Source: Trichocoleus desertorum ATA4-8-CV12 (GTDB lineage Bacteria > Cyanobacteriota > Cyanobacteriia > FACHB-46). From it: a stretch of DNA of 64,000 nucleotides. The DNA lies in contig JAHHIL010000017.1 in NCBI GenBank assembly GCA_019358975.1, positions 35,857-99,856 on the forward strand, written 5' to 3'. Position numbers and translations under genes: made by a program. This document shows positions 25,195-33,717 of the stretch, piece after piece (position 1 is the first letter of the stretch; every line of letters starts with the position of its first letter). Below the pieces are notes generated by a model. The model saw only the letters and a list, made by a program, of their open reading frames with translations. It was not told the DNA's origin and ran no database searches.

Positions 25195-25303
25195 GACCAA
25201 ACCCTAAAATAAAGCTAAATCTAACGGCATTCTGACGGGCCAACCCTTACTGTATAGCTTAAGGACAAATGGGTACGTTGCACCCAAAGGGTTAGGGACA
25301 TTT

Positions 25304-25338
25304 AGCGCACCTTGAATAGCGGGTGCGCTTATTTTTTT
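25304..25338 (+). terminator. Intrinsic-terminator-like hairpin, plus-strand orientation
   Basis: AGCGCACC (25304-25311) pairs with GGTGCGCT (25322-25329) and is followed by TATTTTTTT. The orientation is plus, although both neighbouring genes are on the minus strand. It would stop antisense transcription before cobQ. Read on the minus strand it has only an A-rich flank. Confidence 0.5.
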
Positions 25339-25350
25339 GGTTTGTTTCTC

Positions 25351-26820
25351 TTAGGGGAGAATCGGACCTAAATCTAAATGTGACTCAACTTGGGTCGCCA
25401 GAGCATCTAAGAGGGCTTCGCGTTGTTCGCGGTAATTAGAAATTCCGGTTGGCAGAGATTTGAGACCGCGTTGCTGCCGTAGCCGATTGAGCCAAGCACG
25501 TCGCCAAGGGCCGTTGTCAAACAGGCCGTGCAGATAGGTACCCCAAACAGAAAAACTCTTATCTACCACACCTAAATTGGCATCCTCAAACAAAAGCTCT
25601 ACGCTTTCTCCTTCCATCACCTGTGTCCGCCCTTGATGGATTTCATAGCCCGAAACAGGCAACCCAGTTTGCGGATAGTTGGAGCTGACCAAACGCTGAC
25701 GCGCTACTTTTTGGCCTGTAATCACCGTTCTCAGAGGCAGCAAACCCAGTCCTTTGTAGCGGCCTTCGTGTCCTTCTAAGCCTTCTGGGTCAGCGAGAAT
25801 CTTACCCAACATTTGGAAGCCACCACAAATTCCTAGCACAGTCCCGCCAGCGGCTGCATAGTTTTGAATTTCTTCCGCCATGCCAGTTTTTTGCAGCGCT
25901 AGCAGGTCAGCGATCGTGGCTTTAGATCCAGGAATAATTACCGCATCCGGATAGCCTAAAGAATCTTTAGGACTGACATATTTCACCGAAACGGTGGATT
26001 CTGATTCCAACGGGTCGAAGTCGGTGAAGTTGGAGATCCGAGGTAAGCGAACCACGGCGATCGCGAGGTCACGATTACTCTGGCTAGTACGGCGCTCAAA
26101 TAAATCTAGGGAGTCTTCTGCGGGAAAACCGGAGTCTTCCATCCAGGGAATCACGCCAATGACGGGAATGCCTGTGCGCTCTTGGAGCCAATCGATTCCG
26201 GATTGCAGGAGCGATCGCTGTCCCCGGAACTTGTTAATCACAATGCCACGAATCAAAGCTCTTTCGTCGGGATCTAGCAGTTCCAAAGTCCCAATCACAT
26301 GGGCAAAAGCCCCACCGCGCTCGATATCGACGACTAAAATGGTGGCAGCATTCAAATGTTTGGCGACCCGCATGTTGGTTAGGTCACGGTGTTTCAGGTT
26401 GATCTCTGCTGGACTTCCCGCTCCTTCACACACCAACAAGTCAAATTCTTCGCCCAAGCGTCGCACAGATTCTTCGATCGCCTGCCAACCTACATCAAAA
26501 TAATTCTCGTAATACTCGGTAGCATTGACCTTACCGACTGCCCTGCCTTTGAGAATCACCTGAGACGTCATGTCTCCTTGCGGTTTCAGCAAGATTGGGT
26601 TCATTTCAATCCGAGGTGTGACCCCTGCGGCCCAAGCTTGCACCGCTTGTGCATAGCCAATCTCTCCCCCACTCGGCGTCACATAAGAATTGAGAGCCAT
26701 ATTTTGGCCTTTAAAGGGCGCAACTCGCCACCCTCGGCGGCTCAGAATTCGGCACAGAGCCGCAGTTAGTAGCGATTTTCCAGCGTGGGACGTAGTGCCC
26801 ACAATCATAATGGCTTTCAT
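25351..26820 (-). CDS. cobQ: Cobyric acid synthase
   Basis: Amidates four side-chain carboxylates of adenosylcobyrinic acid a,c-diamide with glutamine and ATP in corrinoid synthesis. 489 aa. The N-terminal synthetase domain starts MKAIMIVGTTSHAGKS (nucleotide-binding loop at 8-16), with PFKGQNMALNS and CEGAGSPAEINL. The C-terminal class I glutamine amidotransferase-like domain has the nucleophile Cys in GICGGFQMLG and the His in YLHGLFDNG. The length is normal. CobQ implies that this organism makes or remodels a cobamide, in most cyanobacteria pseudocobalamin. The Npun_F0494-type gene is 47 bases upstream. Confidence 0.95.
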   Translation of the reverse strand: MKAIMIVGTTSHAGKSLLTAALCRILSRRGWRVAPFKGQNMALNSYVTPSGGEIGYAQAVQAWAAGVTPRIEMNPILLKPQGDMTSQVILKGRAVGKVNATEYYENYFDVGWQAIEESVRRLGEEFDLLVCEGAGSPAEINLKHRDLTNMRVAKHLNAATILVVDIERGGAFAHVIGTLELLDPDERALIRGIVINKFRGQRSLLQSGIDWLQERTGIPVIGVIPWMEDSGFPAEDSLDLFERRTSQSNRDLAIAVVRLPRISNFTDFDPLESESTVSVKYVSPKDSLGYPDAVIIPGSKATIADLLALQKTGMAEEIQNYAAAGGTVLGICGGFQMLGKILADPEGLEGHEGRYKGLGLLPLRTVITGQKVARQRLVSSNYPQTGLPVSGYEIHQGRTQVMEGESVELLFEDANLGVVDKSFSVWGTYLHGLFDNGPWRRAWLNRLRQQRGLKSLPTGISNYREQREALLDALATQVESHLDLGPILP

Positions 26821-26867
26821 CCGAGATCCTCGCTGGCTATCCCATCCAAATTATTCATCAGCACCGT

Positions 26868-27278
26868 CTAGAACGGTAATCTCACCCAACGGTTCAAGGC
26901 GTTATAAAGGTGATTCCAGAACGTGGCAGCAGGCCAGATCCCTCCTTGCAACTGCCACTGCTCCACAATCTGGCGACCCAGTGGGGTGAGCCGAAAGCTA
27001 TCTGTTAGACCTTGACCATCGACTTCTCGCCGCAGCACGCCTACCTGGATCAGCCATAGCAAGGCACTCTCAGCCGTCAATTCGGGCAATGGCTGACGGG
27101 TATATTGCTGCTGCACTCCAGAATGCCCCGCGATCGCTTGCAAAGAGACACTTTGCTGGCGCATGGCCACATATAAGGAACTCCGAAACGGAGAACAACG
27201 CATGGCCCGTTTGGCCCGCTTGACTGTTCGACTGGGATATTGAATGGTTTTAGAAAGGTTGGGATTGACTACAGTCAT
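26868..27278 (-). CDS. Npun_F0494-type conserved cyanobacterial protein
   Basis: 136 aa from ATG 27278 (MTVVNPNLSKTIQYPSRTVK). A conserved-looking basic stretch (RAKRAMRCSPFRSSLYVAMR) is followed by a winged-helix-like region: ESALLWLIQVGVLRREVDG, then SFRLTPLGRQIVEQW resembles the LTPxG-x-I motif of winged-helix domains. It could bind DNA, but no member has a known role that I can name. The family name is from memory. cobQ lies downstream on the same strand. Confidence 0.65.
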   Translation of the reverse strand: MTVVNPNLSKTIQYPSRTVKRAKRAMRCSPFRSSLYVAMRQQSVSLQAIAGHSGVQQQYTRQPLPELTAESALLWLIQVGVLRREVDGQGLTDSFRLTPLGRQIVEQWQLQGGIWPAATFWNHLYNALNRWVRLPF

Positions 27279-27290
27279 TAAGAAGCACAA

Positions 27291-27668
27291 AGGTGTTGAG
27301 TCAAAGATCAGGCTGTAATGCAGCTATCTGAAAATTACAGTTGCTTGCATTATCTCCTAATCTTAGATTCTCAGCGATATAGCCACCAGTCCGGAATGTG
27401 CCTAAGATTACTTCGAGATTTAGAGAACCTGAGGTTGAGCGGATACCGTGGGAGAAAGTGGTTTTTGCAAGCAGGTTAAAACTTCCCAGCTTAGGTTACG
27501 TGGAAAGTATAAGGTGTGACATCGCCCATTTAGGTGAACTCATGAGGACAGTTAAACTCATTGACTGGCAGAAAGCAAAGCTAAGGGCAGGCGATCGCAG
27601 CAGTTTGTAGTTTTCGATACATAATTGCTTATGAGCTGTTGGTAGAACTATGACAACAATTCAATTGC
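27291..27668. other. Intergenic region upstream of the guanidine riboswitch
   Basis: 378 bases without a supported gene. A 70-codon open frame on the plus strand (from 27398) has a GTG start, no ribosome binding site and no recognisable protein and was not accepted. The promoter of the riboswitch transcript is expected in the last 100 bases. No clear -35/-10 pair was identified. Confidence 0.45.
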
Positions 27669-27796
27669 TTCTAGGGTTCCGGTTACAGCTTTAGCAGCTG
27701 CAACGTCTGGTCCGAGAGAGGCAACCAGTCTTTAAGTATTTCGGCAATTTTGTAGAAACACTAGCTGGTCACACGGCGGGAAAAAAGCCCGGGAGG
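27669..27796 (+). ncRNA. Guanidine-I (ykkC) riboswitch aptamer
   Basis: The conserved ykkC/guanidine-I elements are present in order: CTAGGGTTCCGG at 27671-27682, TCTGGTCCGAGAGAGG near 27706-27722, ACACGGCGGGA at about 27773-27783, and AAAAGCCCGGGAGG at 27783-27796. Guanidinium binding stabilises this fold and turns on downstream genes. The last block overlaps the 5' arm of the terminator at 27783-27837, so ligand binding should prevent termination. The genes downstream (guanidine hydrolase and its nickel chaperones) fit this ligand exactly. Confidence 0.92.
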
Positions 27797-27853
27797 TACG
27801 TAGCAGAGTTGGGCTGCTAGGTTTCTCCTGGGCTTTTGTGTTGCAATTTTTTT
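27783..27853 (+). terminator. Riboswitch-controlled terminator (expression platform)
   Basis: AAAAGCCCGGGAG (27783-27795) pairs with CTCCTGGGCTTTT (27825-27837) with one G-T pair. An inner stem, TAGCAG (27801-27806) with CTGCTA (27814-27819), extends it. The 3' side gives TTTTGTGTT and further T runs. The 5' arm is also the 3' part of the aptamer, so aptamer and terminator exclude each other. Confidence 0.85.
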
Positions 27854-27884
27854 GTTTTTTAATCCACTCGCATCGCCATAAACC

Positions 27885-29081
27885 ATGACTGAAGATTCTC
27901 TCTTTCGCAGCCCTAATGGTGATTCACCACAGCGCCAAACCGAAGCCAGTCGTGCCCTCGAACTAGAGACACATTTGCCTCTGACGGGCTGGCAACAAGA
28001 AGTTTCCAAAGGTTTGGAGTATGGCTTGGAAGCGGCTGAAAGCATTCGCGATCGCACCATTCCCACTTTTTCTCGTGGGGAGTTGCCGCACTATGCAGGC
28101 ATCAATACTTTTCTCAAAGCGCCTTATTTAGAAGATGTGAGAAGAGTAGGGGAATATGATGTCGCGATCGTGGGAGTGCCTCATGATTCAGGTACCACCT
28201 ATCGCCCCGGAACTCGCTTTGGCCCCCAAGGAATTCGCCGAATTTCAGCGCTCTACACTCCTTACAACTTTGAGCTAGGCATTGACCTAAGAGAGCAGAT
28301 CACCCTCTGCGATGTCGGGGATATTTTTACCATTCCGGGTAATAACGAGAAATCGTTCGATCAGATCTCCAAGGGTATTGCCCACGTCTTTAGTTCGGGT
28401 GCTTTTCCCATTATTATGGGCGGCGATCATTCGATTGGTTATCCCACGGTTCGCGGAATTTGCCGCCACTTAGGGGACAAGAAAGTCGGCATTATTCACT
28501 TCGATCGCCACGTGGATACCCAAGAGACTGACTTAGACGAGCGCATGCATACCTGCCCTTGGTTCCATGCCAACAACATCAAGAACGCACCTCCCCAAAA
28601 CTTGGTGCAGTTGGGCATTGGTGGCTGGCAAGTCCCGCGTCAAGGTGTCAAAGTTTGCCGCGAGCGCAACACCAACATTTTGACTGTTACAGACATCATG
28701 GAAAGGGGCTTAGATGCTGCCGTAGACTTTGCTCTAGAACGGGCTATGGATGGCACTGACTGCGTGTATATCAGCTTTGACATTGACTGCATCGATGCTG
28801 GGTTTGTCCCTGGTACAGGCTGGCCCGAACCTGGTGGCCTCATGCCCCGCGAAGCCCTCTATCTCTTGGGCAAAATTGTCCAGCGTGCCCCCGTTTGCGG
28901 TCTAGAAGTGGTGGAAGTTTCGCCTCCTTATGACATCAGCGACATCACCTCTCTAATGGCCACTCGCGTGATCTGCGACACGATGGCTCATTTGGTCTTA
29001 TCGGGTCAACTGCCTCGTAAAGAAAAGGCTAGTTTCATTCACCCAGAGGCAACCCCAGAATTGGTCGCGGAGTGGAGGTAA
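27885..29081 (+). CDS. gdmH: Nickel-dependent guanidine hydrolase (ureohydrolase family)
   Basis: Hydrolyses guanidine to urea and ammonium. 398 aa, longer at the N-terminus than agmatinases. Arginase-fold metal ligands are His182 (GGDHSIG), Asp207, His209 and Asp211 (HFDRHVDTQ), and Asp299 and Asp301 (SFDIDCID). The DRHVD motif in place of DAHxD, and TGWPEPGG near 311, fit the cyanobacterial enzyme Sll1077, first called agmatinase and later shown to be a Ni-dependent guanidine hydrolase. The guanidine-I riboswitch upstream and the HypA/HypB-like genes immediately downstream (3-base gap to the first) form the known gdmH-ghaA-ghaB operon. Automatic annotation as agmatinase speB would be misleading. 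Confidence 0.92.
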   Translation: MTEDSLFRSPNGDSPQRQTEASRALELETHLPLTGWQQEVSKGLEYGLEAAESIRDRTIPTFSRGELPHYAGINTFLKAPYLEDVRRVGEYDVAIVGVPHDSGTTYRPGTRFGPQGIRRISALYTPYNFELGIDLREQITLCDVGDIFTIPGNNEKSFDQISKGIAHVFSSGAFPIIMGGDHSIGYPTVRGICRHLGDKKVGIIHFDRHVDTQETDLDERMHTCPWFHANNIKNAPPQNLVQLGIGGWQVPRQGVKVCRERNTNILTVTDIMERGLDAAVDFALERAMDGTDCVYISFDIDCIDAGFVPGTGWPEPGGLMPREALYLLGKIVQRAPVCGLEVVEVSPPYDISDITSLMATRVICDTMAHLVLSGQLPRKEKASFIHPEATPELVAEWR

Positions 29082-29084
29082 AAG

Positions 29085-29471
29085 ATGCACGAAACTGATA
29101 TGACCAAGGCCCTCATCGTCACGGTAAAAGACTGGTGGGAAGCGCAGCCAGAGCAACCCAAGATCAGCCGAGTCCACCTGACTGTGGGCAAATGTACTTG
29201 TGTAGAACCTGTTAGTCTGCAATTCGCCTTTGAAGTGCAGACGCGTAACACCTTTCTCGAAGGCGCAGAACTGGCGATCGCAGAAACGCCTCTGATTGCC
29301 TTCTGTCACCACTGTCAAGCTGAATACGCCCCCGAAATCGGCCTGCAATACGCCTGCCCCCAATGCCAATCCCCAATGGAAGACATCCGCTCTGGCCGCG
29401 AACTAAAAATTGACCGGATTGAATATTCTTCTGATGTGGTTTCTGATGCGGCTAACGTAGCGATCGCCTAA
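29085..29471 (+). CDS. ghaA: HypA-like nickel chaperone for guanidine hydrolase
   Basis: 128 aa of the HypA/HybF family. The N-terminal MHE supplies the nickel site. A zinc site is formed by Cys74, Cys77, Cys91 and Cys94 ([13 protein letters not shown]). It would help load nickel into the guanidine hydrolase encoded three bases upstream. No hydrogenase genes are in the window, so a hydrogenase role is less likely. Other HypA proteins usually start MHE as well, so membership is secure and the specific role rests on the operon. Confidence 0.88.
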   Translation: MHETDMTKALIVTVKDWWEAQPEQPKISRVHLTVGKCTCVEPVSLQFAFEVQTRNTFLEGAELAIAETPLIAFCHHCQAEYAPEIGLQYACPQCQSPMEDIRSGRELKIDRIEYSSDVVSDAANVAIA

Positions 29472-29518
29472 CTCTTTCTTCTTCCCTCACTTCTCACTCC
29501 TATCCCCTCACCTCAATC

Positions 29519-30247
29519 ATGCACCAAACCTTCGACGCTGCCCTTGGCATTAACCTGCTCCACGCTAACCAAGCTGGAGCTGACCATAATCGGGCTCATT
29601 TTGATCAGTGGGGCATCACCTGCTTCAACCTCATGAGCAGTCCGGGTGCTGGCAAAACAGCCCTACTAGAGCGCACTCTAGCCGCTTTGACCAGTGAGCT
29701 AAAAATTGCGGTGATTGAAGGCGATATGACTACCGAACTCGACGCCGATCGCTTGCGGCAGTATGGCGTTCCAGTAATCGCGATTAACACCGGACGCTCG
29801 TGCCACCTCGACTCCAAGATGGTAGCGGGCGGGTTGCATCAGTTTTCCCACAACTACAACCCCACCGAATTCGATTTGGTCTTGGTGGAGAACGTGGGGA
29901 ATCTGGTCTGCCCCGCTGAGTTTGAAGTGGGAGAACATGCCAAGGTGGCCCTGCTCAGCCTCACCGAAGGTGAAGATAAGCCACTGAAATACCCAGTGAT
30001 GTTCCAAGAAGCGGACTGCCTGCTGATTACCAAGATGGACTTAGCGCCCTACTTAGAAGTGGATATTCAGCAAATTGTGGCAAATGTGCGGCAAATGAAT
30101 CCTCATGCCACCATCATTCCGGTTTCCACCAAAACTGGCGAAGGCTTGGAGGCTTGGTTTGAGTGGGTACGCACCCAAGCCGCGCTCCTTAAATCCAGTG
30201 ATAGTGATAATGGTGTGGAGAGTGTAGAGCTAGCCGCTACTCATTAG
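29519..30247 (+). CDS. ghaB: HypB-like GTPase, nickel insertion for guanidine hydrolase
   Basis: 242 aa. A SIMIBI-class GTPase with P-loop [12 protein letters not shown] (about 40-51), [31 protein letters not shown] (Cys and His at the dimer metal site) and the guanine-specificity motif TKMDL. It lacks the His-rich N-terminal nickel-storage stretch of some HypB proteins. GTP hydrolysis drives nickel delivery. It is third gene of the riboswitch operon, 47 bases after the HypA-like gene. Three AGCATTGGCTT repeats in tandem follow the stop (30245-30277). Confidence 0.9.
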   Translation: MHQTFDAALGINLLHANQAGADHNRAHFDQWGITCFNLMSSPGAGKTALLERTLAALTSELKIAVIEGDMTTELDADRLRQYGVPVIAINTGRSCHLDSKMVAGGLHQFSHNYNPTEFDLVLVENVGNLVCPAEFEVGEHAKVALLSLTEGEDKPLKYPVMFQEADCLLITKMDLAPYLEVDIQQIVANVRQMNPHATIIPVSTKTGEGLEAWFEWVRTQAALLKSSDSDNGVESVELAATH

Positions 30248-30346
30248 CATTGGCTTAGCATTGGCTTAGCATTGGCTGAGGCGATCGCGTCGATTCAAGT
30301 CCACTGTAGTCACTTCCAGAGTCACTTCTAGGGAAGCCTGAACGAA

Positions 30347-30598
30347 TTAAGCAGTGCGATAAAACTGGTTAACGTGCAGTACTACTTCACCGTGCTCAGG
30401 TACCCAAGCTAGCCACTCATCTTCAGACTGCTGACAAATTAGCAAAGCTTCGTCATAGCTATAAGTGCTAGGAGGCTCTAGCAAATGCACCCAGGTAGAA
30501 GCTTGAGGTTCGGTGGGGGTTGGAGCCAGACCAGGGAGCCAGCAAAAGTTAGCAGTCTGAGCAAAAGCAGTTTGGGAATATTGCAGTTGAACTTTCAT
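30347..30598 (-). CDS. Small conserved-looking hypothetical protein
   Basis: 83 aa, soluble, Trp- and Tyr-rich (STYSYDEALLICQQSEDEWLAWVPEHGE, shown as parts of one block), ending HVNQFYRTA. The segment around YSYDEALLICQQSEDEWLAW looks well ordered and acidic. No catalytic motif. It converges with the guanidine hydrolase operon. Family not recognised. Confidence 0.6.
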   Translation of the reverse strand: MKVQLQYSQTAFAQTANFCWLPGLAPTPTEPQASTWVHLLEPPSTYSYDEALLICQQSEDEWLAWVPEHGEVVLHVNQFYRTA

Positions 30599-30910
30599 AA
30601 GTCAGTTTCCTTAATTTGATTTTTAACCTGGGTCTCAGTCAGAGATTGAGTAGGTGCTACTCAATCAACTGGCAGATTGCTACTGATTAAGCGGCTCTGC
30701 TGGTAAGAACTAAAAAATATTTCTGTAACAAAGACTACAGAATGCCGAAGTGCAAGAGCAAGTGTCTGAAGTATAACTTTACGTTTTGCCGCTCAACCTT
30801 AAGGGAGAGTAGCGATCGCCCCCTTCGGGAATCAATCCTGCTAGCGCTGTAAAAAGCCCGGTAAGTTACAATCTGGAACTGAACCTAGAAACTAGAAGGA
30901 AGCCGAATCT
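30599..30910. other. Divergent intergenic region before the BCP gene
   Basis: 312 bases without a gene, holding the promoters of the 83-aa gene (minus) and of bcp (plus). AGAAGGAAG just before 30911 is the ribosome binding site of bcp. One HIP1 site is near 30812. Nothing else was recognised. Confidence 0.4.
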
Positions 30911-31348
30911 ATGCCTTTATCTGTTGGTGATACTGCCCCCGCATTTACAGCCAAAGATACCAACGGTAATACTGTTTCGCTGTCTGACTTTGCAGGCAAG
31001 GCAGTTGTGCTGTACTTCTACCCCAAAGACGATACGCCCGGTTGCACTAAAGAAGCTTGCAGCTTCCGAGACAACTACAGCCAGTATCAAGGCAAAGATA
31101 TTGTTGTGCTGGGTGTCAGCATTGATGACGAAGCTTCCCACCAGAAGTTTACAGAGAAGTTTAATCTCCCCTTTCCTCTCCTCTCCGATGTCAACGGTGC
31201 CATCACGAAAGCCTACGATGTCGATGGCGGCGGTTATGCCAAGCGCGTCACCTATGTCATTGGTAGCAACGGCGCTATCAGCAACGTCTACACCACTGTG
31301 AAGACTGACACCCACGCAACTGATATTTTGGCTGACTTGGGTGTGTAG
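30911..31348 (+). CDS. bcp: Thioredoxin-dependent peroxiredoxin, BCP/PrxQ type
   Basis: 145 aa. Reduces hydrogen peroxide and organic hydroperoxides with electrons from thioredoxin. The peroxidatic Cys45 is in YPKDDTPGCTKEAC and the resolving Cys50 follows five residues later, the atypical 2-Cys arrangement of PrxQ. The remaining fold is complete (VVLGVSIDDEASHQKF, LPFPLLSDVNG). No signal peptide, so cytosolic. Own terminator at 31396. Confidence 0.95.
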   Translation: MPLSVGDTAPAFTAKDTNGNTVSLSDFAGKAVVLYFYPKDDTPGCTKEACSFRDNYSQYQGKDIVVLGVSIDDEASHQKFTEKFNLPFPLLSDVNGAITKAYDVDGGGYAKRVTYVIGSNGAISNVYTTVKTDTHATDILADLGV

Positions 31349-31395
31349 TTCCTACGGCAGCATTTACCCTGTTTAATCGCATCGATTTTATTGAG

Positions 31396-31430
31396 TCCCA
31401 AGGTGGTCATCATCTTGGGATTTTTCTTTT
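31396..31430 (+). terminator. Intrinsic terminator of bcp
   Basis: TCCCAAG (31396-31402) pairs with CTTGGGA (31414-31420), followed by TTTTTCTTTTT. It lies 47 bases after the bcp stop. The remaining part of the 361-base gap to 31710 holds only the tandem repeat at 31636 and the promoter of the next gene. Confidence 0.8.
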
Positions 31431-31635
31431 TCAACCTTCTGCTAGATGGGAGGTAGAGCCTTAACCAGTAGCTTAGCCCTAGAGTGTCAGACTGATTTTT
31501 GAACTGTGTCGGAAAGTATTCCTTTTCAACTGTAGTTGCCTTGAGTGCTTTGCTTTTGCCCCCTGCTCTACATGAGTCATTCAGAAGCGAGCCAGGCAAA
31601 ATTAAAACTGAAGGGTGCCACTTCCATAGGATGAA

Positions 31636-31669
31636 GTCGCCACTCTAGACATGTCGCCACTCTAGACAT
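31636..31669 (+). repeat. Tandem repeat, 2 x 17 bp
   Basis: GTCGCCACTCTAGACAT occurs twice without spacing at 31636-31652 and 31653-31669, upstream of the C39-like gene. Each unit contains CTAGA. It may be a duplicated regulatory site or a simple slippage product. Confidence 0.7.
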
Positions 31670-31709
31670 AAAGACTAGAAAAAAGAGTCATCCACCGTCT
31701 GAGGACACT

Positions 31710-33335
31710 ATGACCAACTCCCAAGCCCAGCCTCCCAGTACTCCAGCAGTTGCTTCAGCCCCACCCGCACTCACCTACAGTGGCCCCAGAGAAGTTCTGA
31801 TCAATCAGGCCGTGGTTCTGAAGGGCACCTACGACCCGTTGCGAATTGCCAAAGTCTCGCTCGCCGCAGAAGACAAATATCCTTTGGAAGTGACGGTGGA
31901 TGCTCAAAAACGCACTTGGCAGGTGAACTTAAACCAAGGCTTTAAGGCAGCAGGCTCTCGCTGGCTAAAACTCAAAGGCACCGATAGCGCTGGCAAGCTG
32001 GTTGACGATGAAGTCATTTACCTGACTGTCAGCACCGACCCGATGACCGTAGGCCAGTCATTAACCTTAAAAGTTTTGCGAGATACCTTATTTAAGTTTC
32101 GGGCGATTGACTCAGCTCGTCTCAACGCTCAGCAAAAGGTGGCTGTGAAGGCAGGCCAAACCTTTACAGTCAGCCGCTATGGCTCAGTAGATGGGCATCT
32201 CAAAGTGGTACTCAACCCACCGATCGCCCCGATTGGGGAATTTGGCTATTTCTTTGAGGAGCATGTGCAGCTCAGCAAGGGAGCGCAGGTTTTCAAATTT
32301 AATATCAGTGATGTTCCTAACACACCTTTAAGTGCTCAGGTGCTCGTCACACAAACTACCTTAATTAAGGCTCAACCCGCGGACTCCGCCTCGTTAGCGG
32401 CAAACCAAAAAGCAGAGTTGTTACAAGGACAAACCTTGCAAATCACTGGATACGCTGCTATCAAGGGCCATTTTCGGGTATCTCTGGCTGCTCCTATTCA
32501 GGGTTTTGGCCAAACTGGCTATATCTATTGGGAGCACATTCAGATCAAGCACAACAATAAAGTTGTGTCCTTTGACCCAGATGCCCTCACAGTTACAGTG
32601 CTCAAATCCACTGTGTTTAAAAAACGTCCGGTTGATTCTGCTAGTCTGCAAGCTCAAGAAAAGTTCGCGCTAACGGCAGGCAGTATTTACGGGGTGGCAG
32701 GTTACGCGATCGCCGATGGCCATATCAAAGCCTCCCTCACCGAAGAATTGCCTCAATTTGGTAATACGGGTTATCTCTTCCCCGACTTTATCCAGATGAA
32801 GCGGGGCACCAAGCCTTTCAACCCGATGCCACCCCAGGTGGAACTCAATGTTCCTTACTTCTCCCAGCGAGACAACCCCCGCTATTCCTGGGCCACTTGC
32901 AACGTCACCTCGATCGCGATGATTTTTTACTATTACGGACGGCGATCGCAAGGCGGCCAGCTAGAGGATGAACTATTGCAATGGTGCCTCAGCCGCTACG
33001 GAGAAGGATCGCAAACCGATAACGCCGTCCTCTCCGAAATGATTAAAGCTTACGGTTTCAAAACCAGCTTTAGCACGACTCGCAACTGGTCAGCCGTAAA
33101 AGACGAACTGATTAATGGTCGTCCCGTGGTCATGGGAGGCGACTTTACTGCAACTGGTCACATTGTTTGCGTGGTGGGCTACACGCCGCAAGGCTTCATC
33201 GTGAATGATCCTTGGGGTGATGCTCTCTCTGGCTACTACGATACCGAAGGCCGCAAGCTGCTTTACCCCTACAGTTACATGGATCGAGTCGCAGGCCCAG
33301 ATGGGAATGTGTGGGCGCATCTTATTGCTCGGTAA
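31710..33335 (+). CDS. C39-like papain-fold peptidase with SH3-like repeats
   Basis: 541 aa. After a Pro/Ala-rich start, residues about 25-110 form an Ig/adhesion-type beta domain. Three related repeats of about 90 residues follow (each with LK-DT-FK-RAIDSARL, or KSTVFKKRPVDSASLQA, ending GYFFEEHVQ, GYIYWEHIQ or GYLFPDFIQ). The C-terminal 170 residues are a C39-like peptidase: Cys in WATCNVTSIAMIFYYYG, His in ATGHIVCVVGY and Asp in VNDPWGD. No signal peptide is visible, so export, if any, is unconventional. The shorter paralogue is at 57027. Target unknown; peptide or wall processing is possible. Confidence 0.8.
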   Translation: MTNSQAQPPSTPAVASAPPALTYSGPREVLINQAVVLKGTYDPLRIAKVSLAAEDKYPLEVTVDAQKRTWQVNLNQGFKAAGSRWLKLKGTDSAGKLVDDEVIYLTVSTDPMTVGQSLTLKVLRDTLFKFRAIDSARLNAQQKVAVKAGQTFTVSRYGSVDGHLKVVLNPPIAPIGEFGYFFEEHVQLSKGAQVFKFNISDVPNTPLSAQVLVTQTTLIKAQPADSASLAANQKAELLQGQTLQITGYAAIKGHFRVSLAAPIQGFGQTGYIYWEHIQIKHNNKVVSFDPDALTVTVLKSTVFKKRPVDSASLQAQEKFALTAGSIYGVAGYAIADGHIKASLTEELPQFGNTGYLFPDFIQMKRGTKPFNPMPPQVELNVPYFSQRDNPRYSWATCNVTSIAMIFYYYGRRSQGGQLEDELLQWCLSRYGEGSQTDNAVLSEMIKAYGFKTSFSTTRNWSAVKDELINGRPVVMGGDFTATGHIVCVVGYTPQGFIVNDPWGDALSGYYDTEGRKLLYPYSYMDRVAGPDGNVWAHLIAR

Positions 33336-33429
33336 AGAGTGGCGGTTGGTGATTAGCTTTTAGTTGGCTAACCACTAACTGCTAATCGCTAATCGCTCAC
33401 TCCTCACCATCTCAACCTCCGGGGGACTC

Positions 33430-33475
33430 CCGCCACAGCGTTAGCGCAGCCATGCCGAAGGCTATAGCTTGGCGG
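33430..33475. repeat. Cyanobacterial GC-rich hairpin repeat
   Basis: CCGCCA (33430-33435) pairs with TGGCGG (33470-33475) and encloses GCGCAGCCATGCCGAAGGC, a sequence type frequent in intergenic DNA of cyanobacteria. It lies between the C39-like gene and the tnpB element, near the unresolved left end of that element. Confidence 0.55.
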
Positions 33476-33537
33476 TGAGGGGGATAGGAGGGTAATTAAG
33501 GGGGTACCGCTGCGCGGAAGCAAGCAACGATGCCCTC

Positions 33538-33678
33538 TTAATGACCAGCTTTAGTCTTTCGCTTCAGGCCACGAATAAACTCTCTGATGACATCGGTCTG
33601 ACTTCGATCTTCTTGATCGCAATAGGTTTTCAGTAGCTCTAGCTCTTGCTCTGGAAGCCTTATGTTCAAGGTCTTCAT
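33538..33678 (-). CDS. Ribbon-helix-helix (CopG-type) regulator of the tnpB element
   Basis: 46 aa: MKTLNIRLPEQELELLKTYC, then DQEDRSQTDVIREFIRGLKRK. The strand KTLNIRLPE and two helices with RSQTDVIREFIRGL are the RHH fold. It is divergent from tnpB, with 39 bases between the two starts. A 10-bp inverted repeat in that gap (33685-33713) is the likely operator. It probably represses tnpB and itself. Small RHH genes of this type often accompany cyanobacterial tnpB genes, as far as I recall. Confidence 0.8.
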   Translation of the reverse strand: MKTLNIRLPEQELELLKTYCDQEDRSQTDVIREFIRGLKRKTKAGH

Positions 33679-33684
33679 GGGTTG

Positions 33685-33713
33685 CCATTGTAATTACTTT
33701 TGCATTACAATGG
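33685..33713. promoter_or_regulatory. Operator-like inverted repeat between RHH gene and tnpB
   Basis: CCATTGTAAT (33685-33694) and ATTACAATGG (33704-33713) are exact inverted repeats 9 bases apart. They lie just before the tnpB ATG (33718) and 7 bases before the RHH gene start. The symmetry suits a dimeric RHH repressor controlling both genes. Confidence 0.65.
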
Positions 33714-33717
33714 TAGC

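Noticed and set aside
27398..27610. 70-codon open frame upstream of the guanidine riboswitch
   Set aside because: GTG start without ribosome binding site, no recognisable protein features.
27885..30247. Agmatinase plus hydrogenase maturation genes
   Set aside because: Riboswitch ligand, DRHVD motif and absence of hydrogenase genes favour guanidine hydrolase with nickel chaperones.
30245..30277. Three AGCATTGGCTT tandem units as a CRISPR or regulatory array
   Set aside because: Units are 11 bases without spacers and only three copies; simple slippage repeat.
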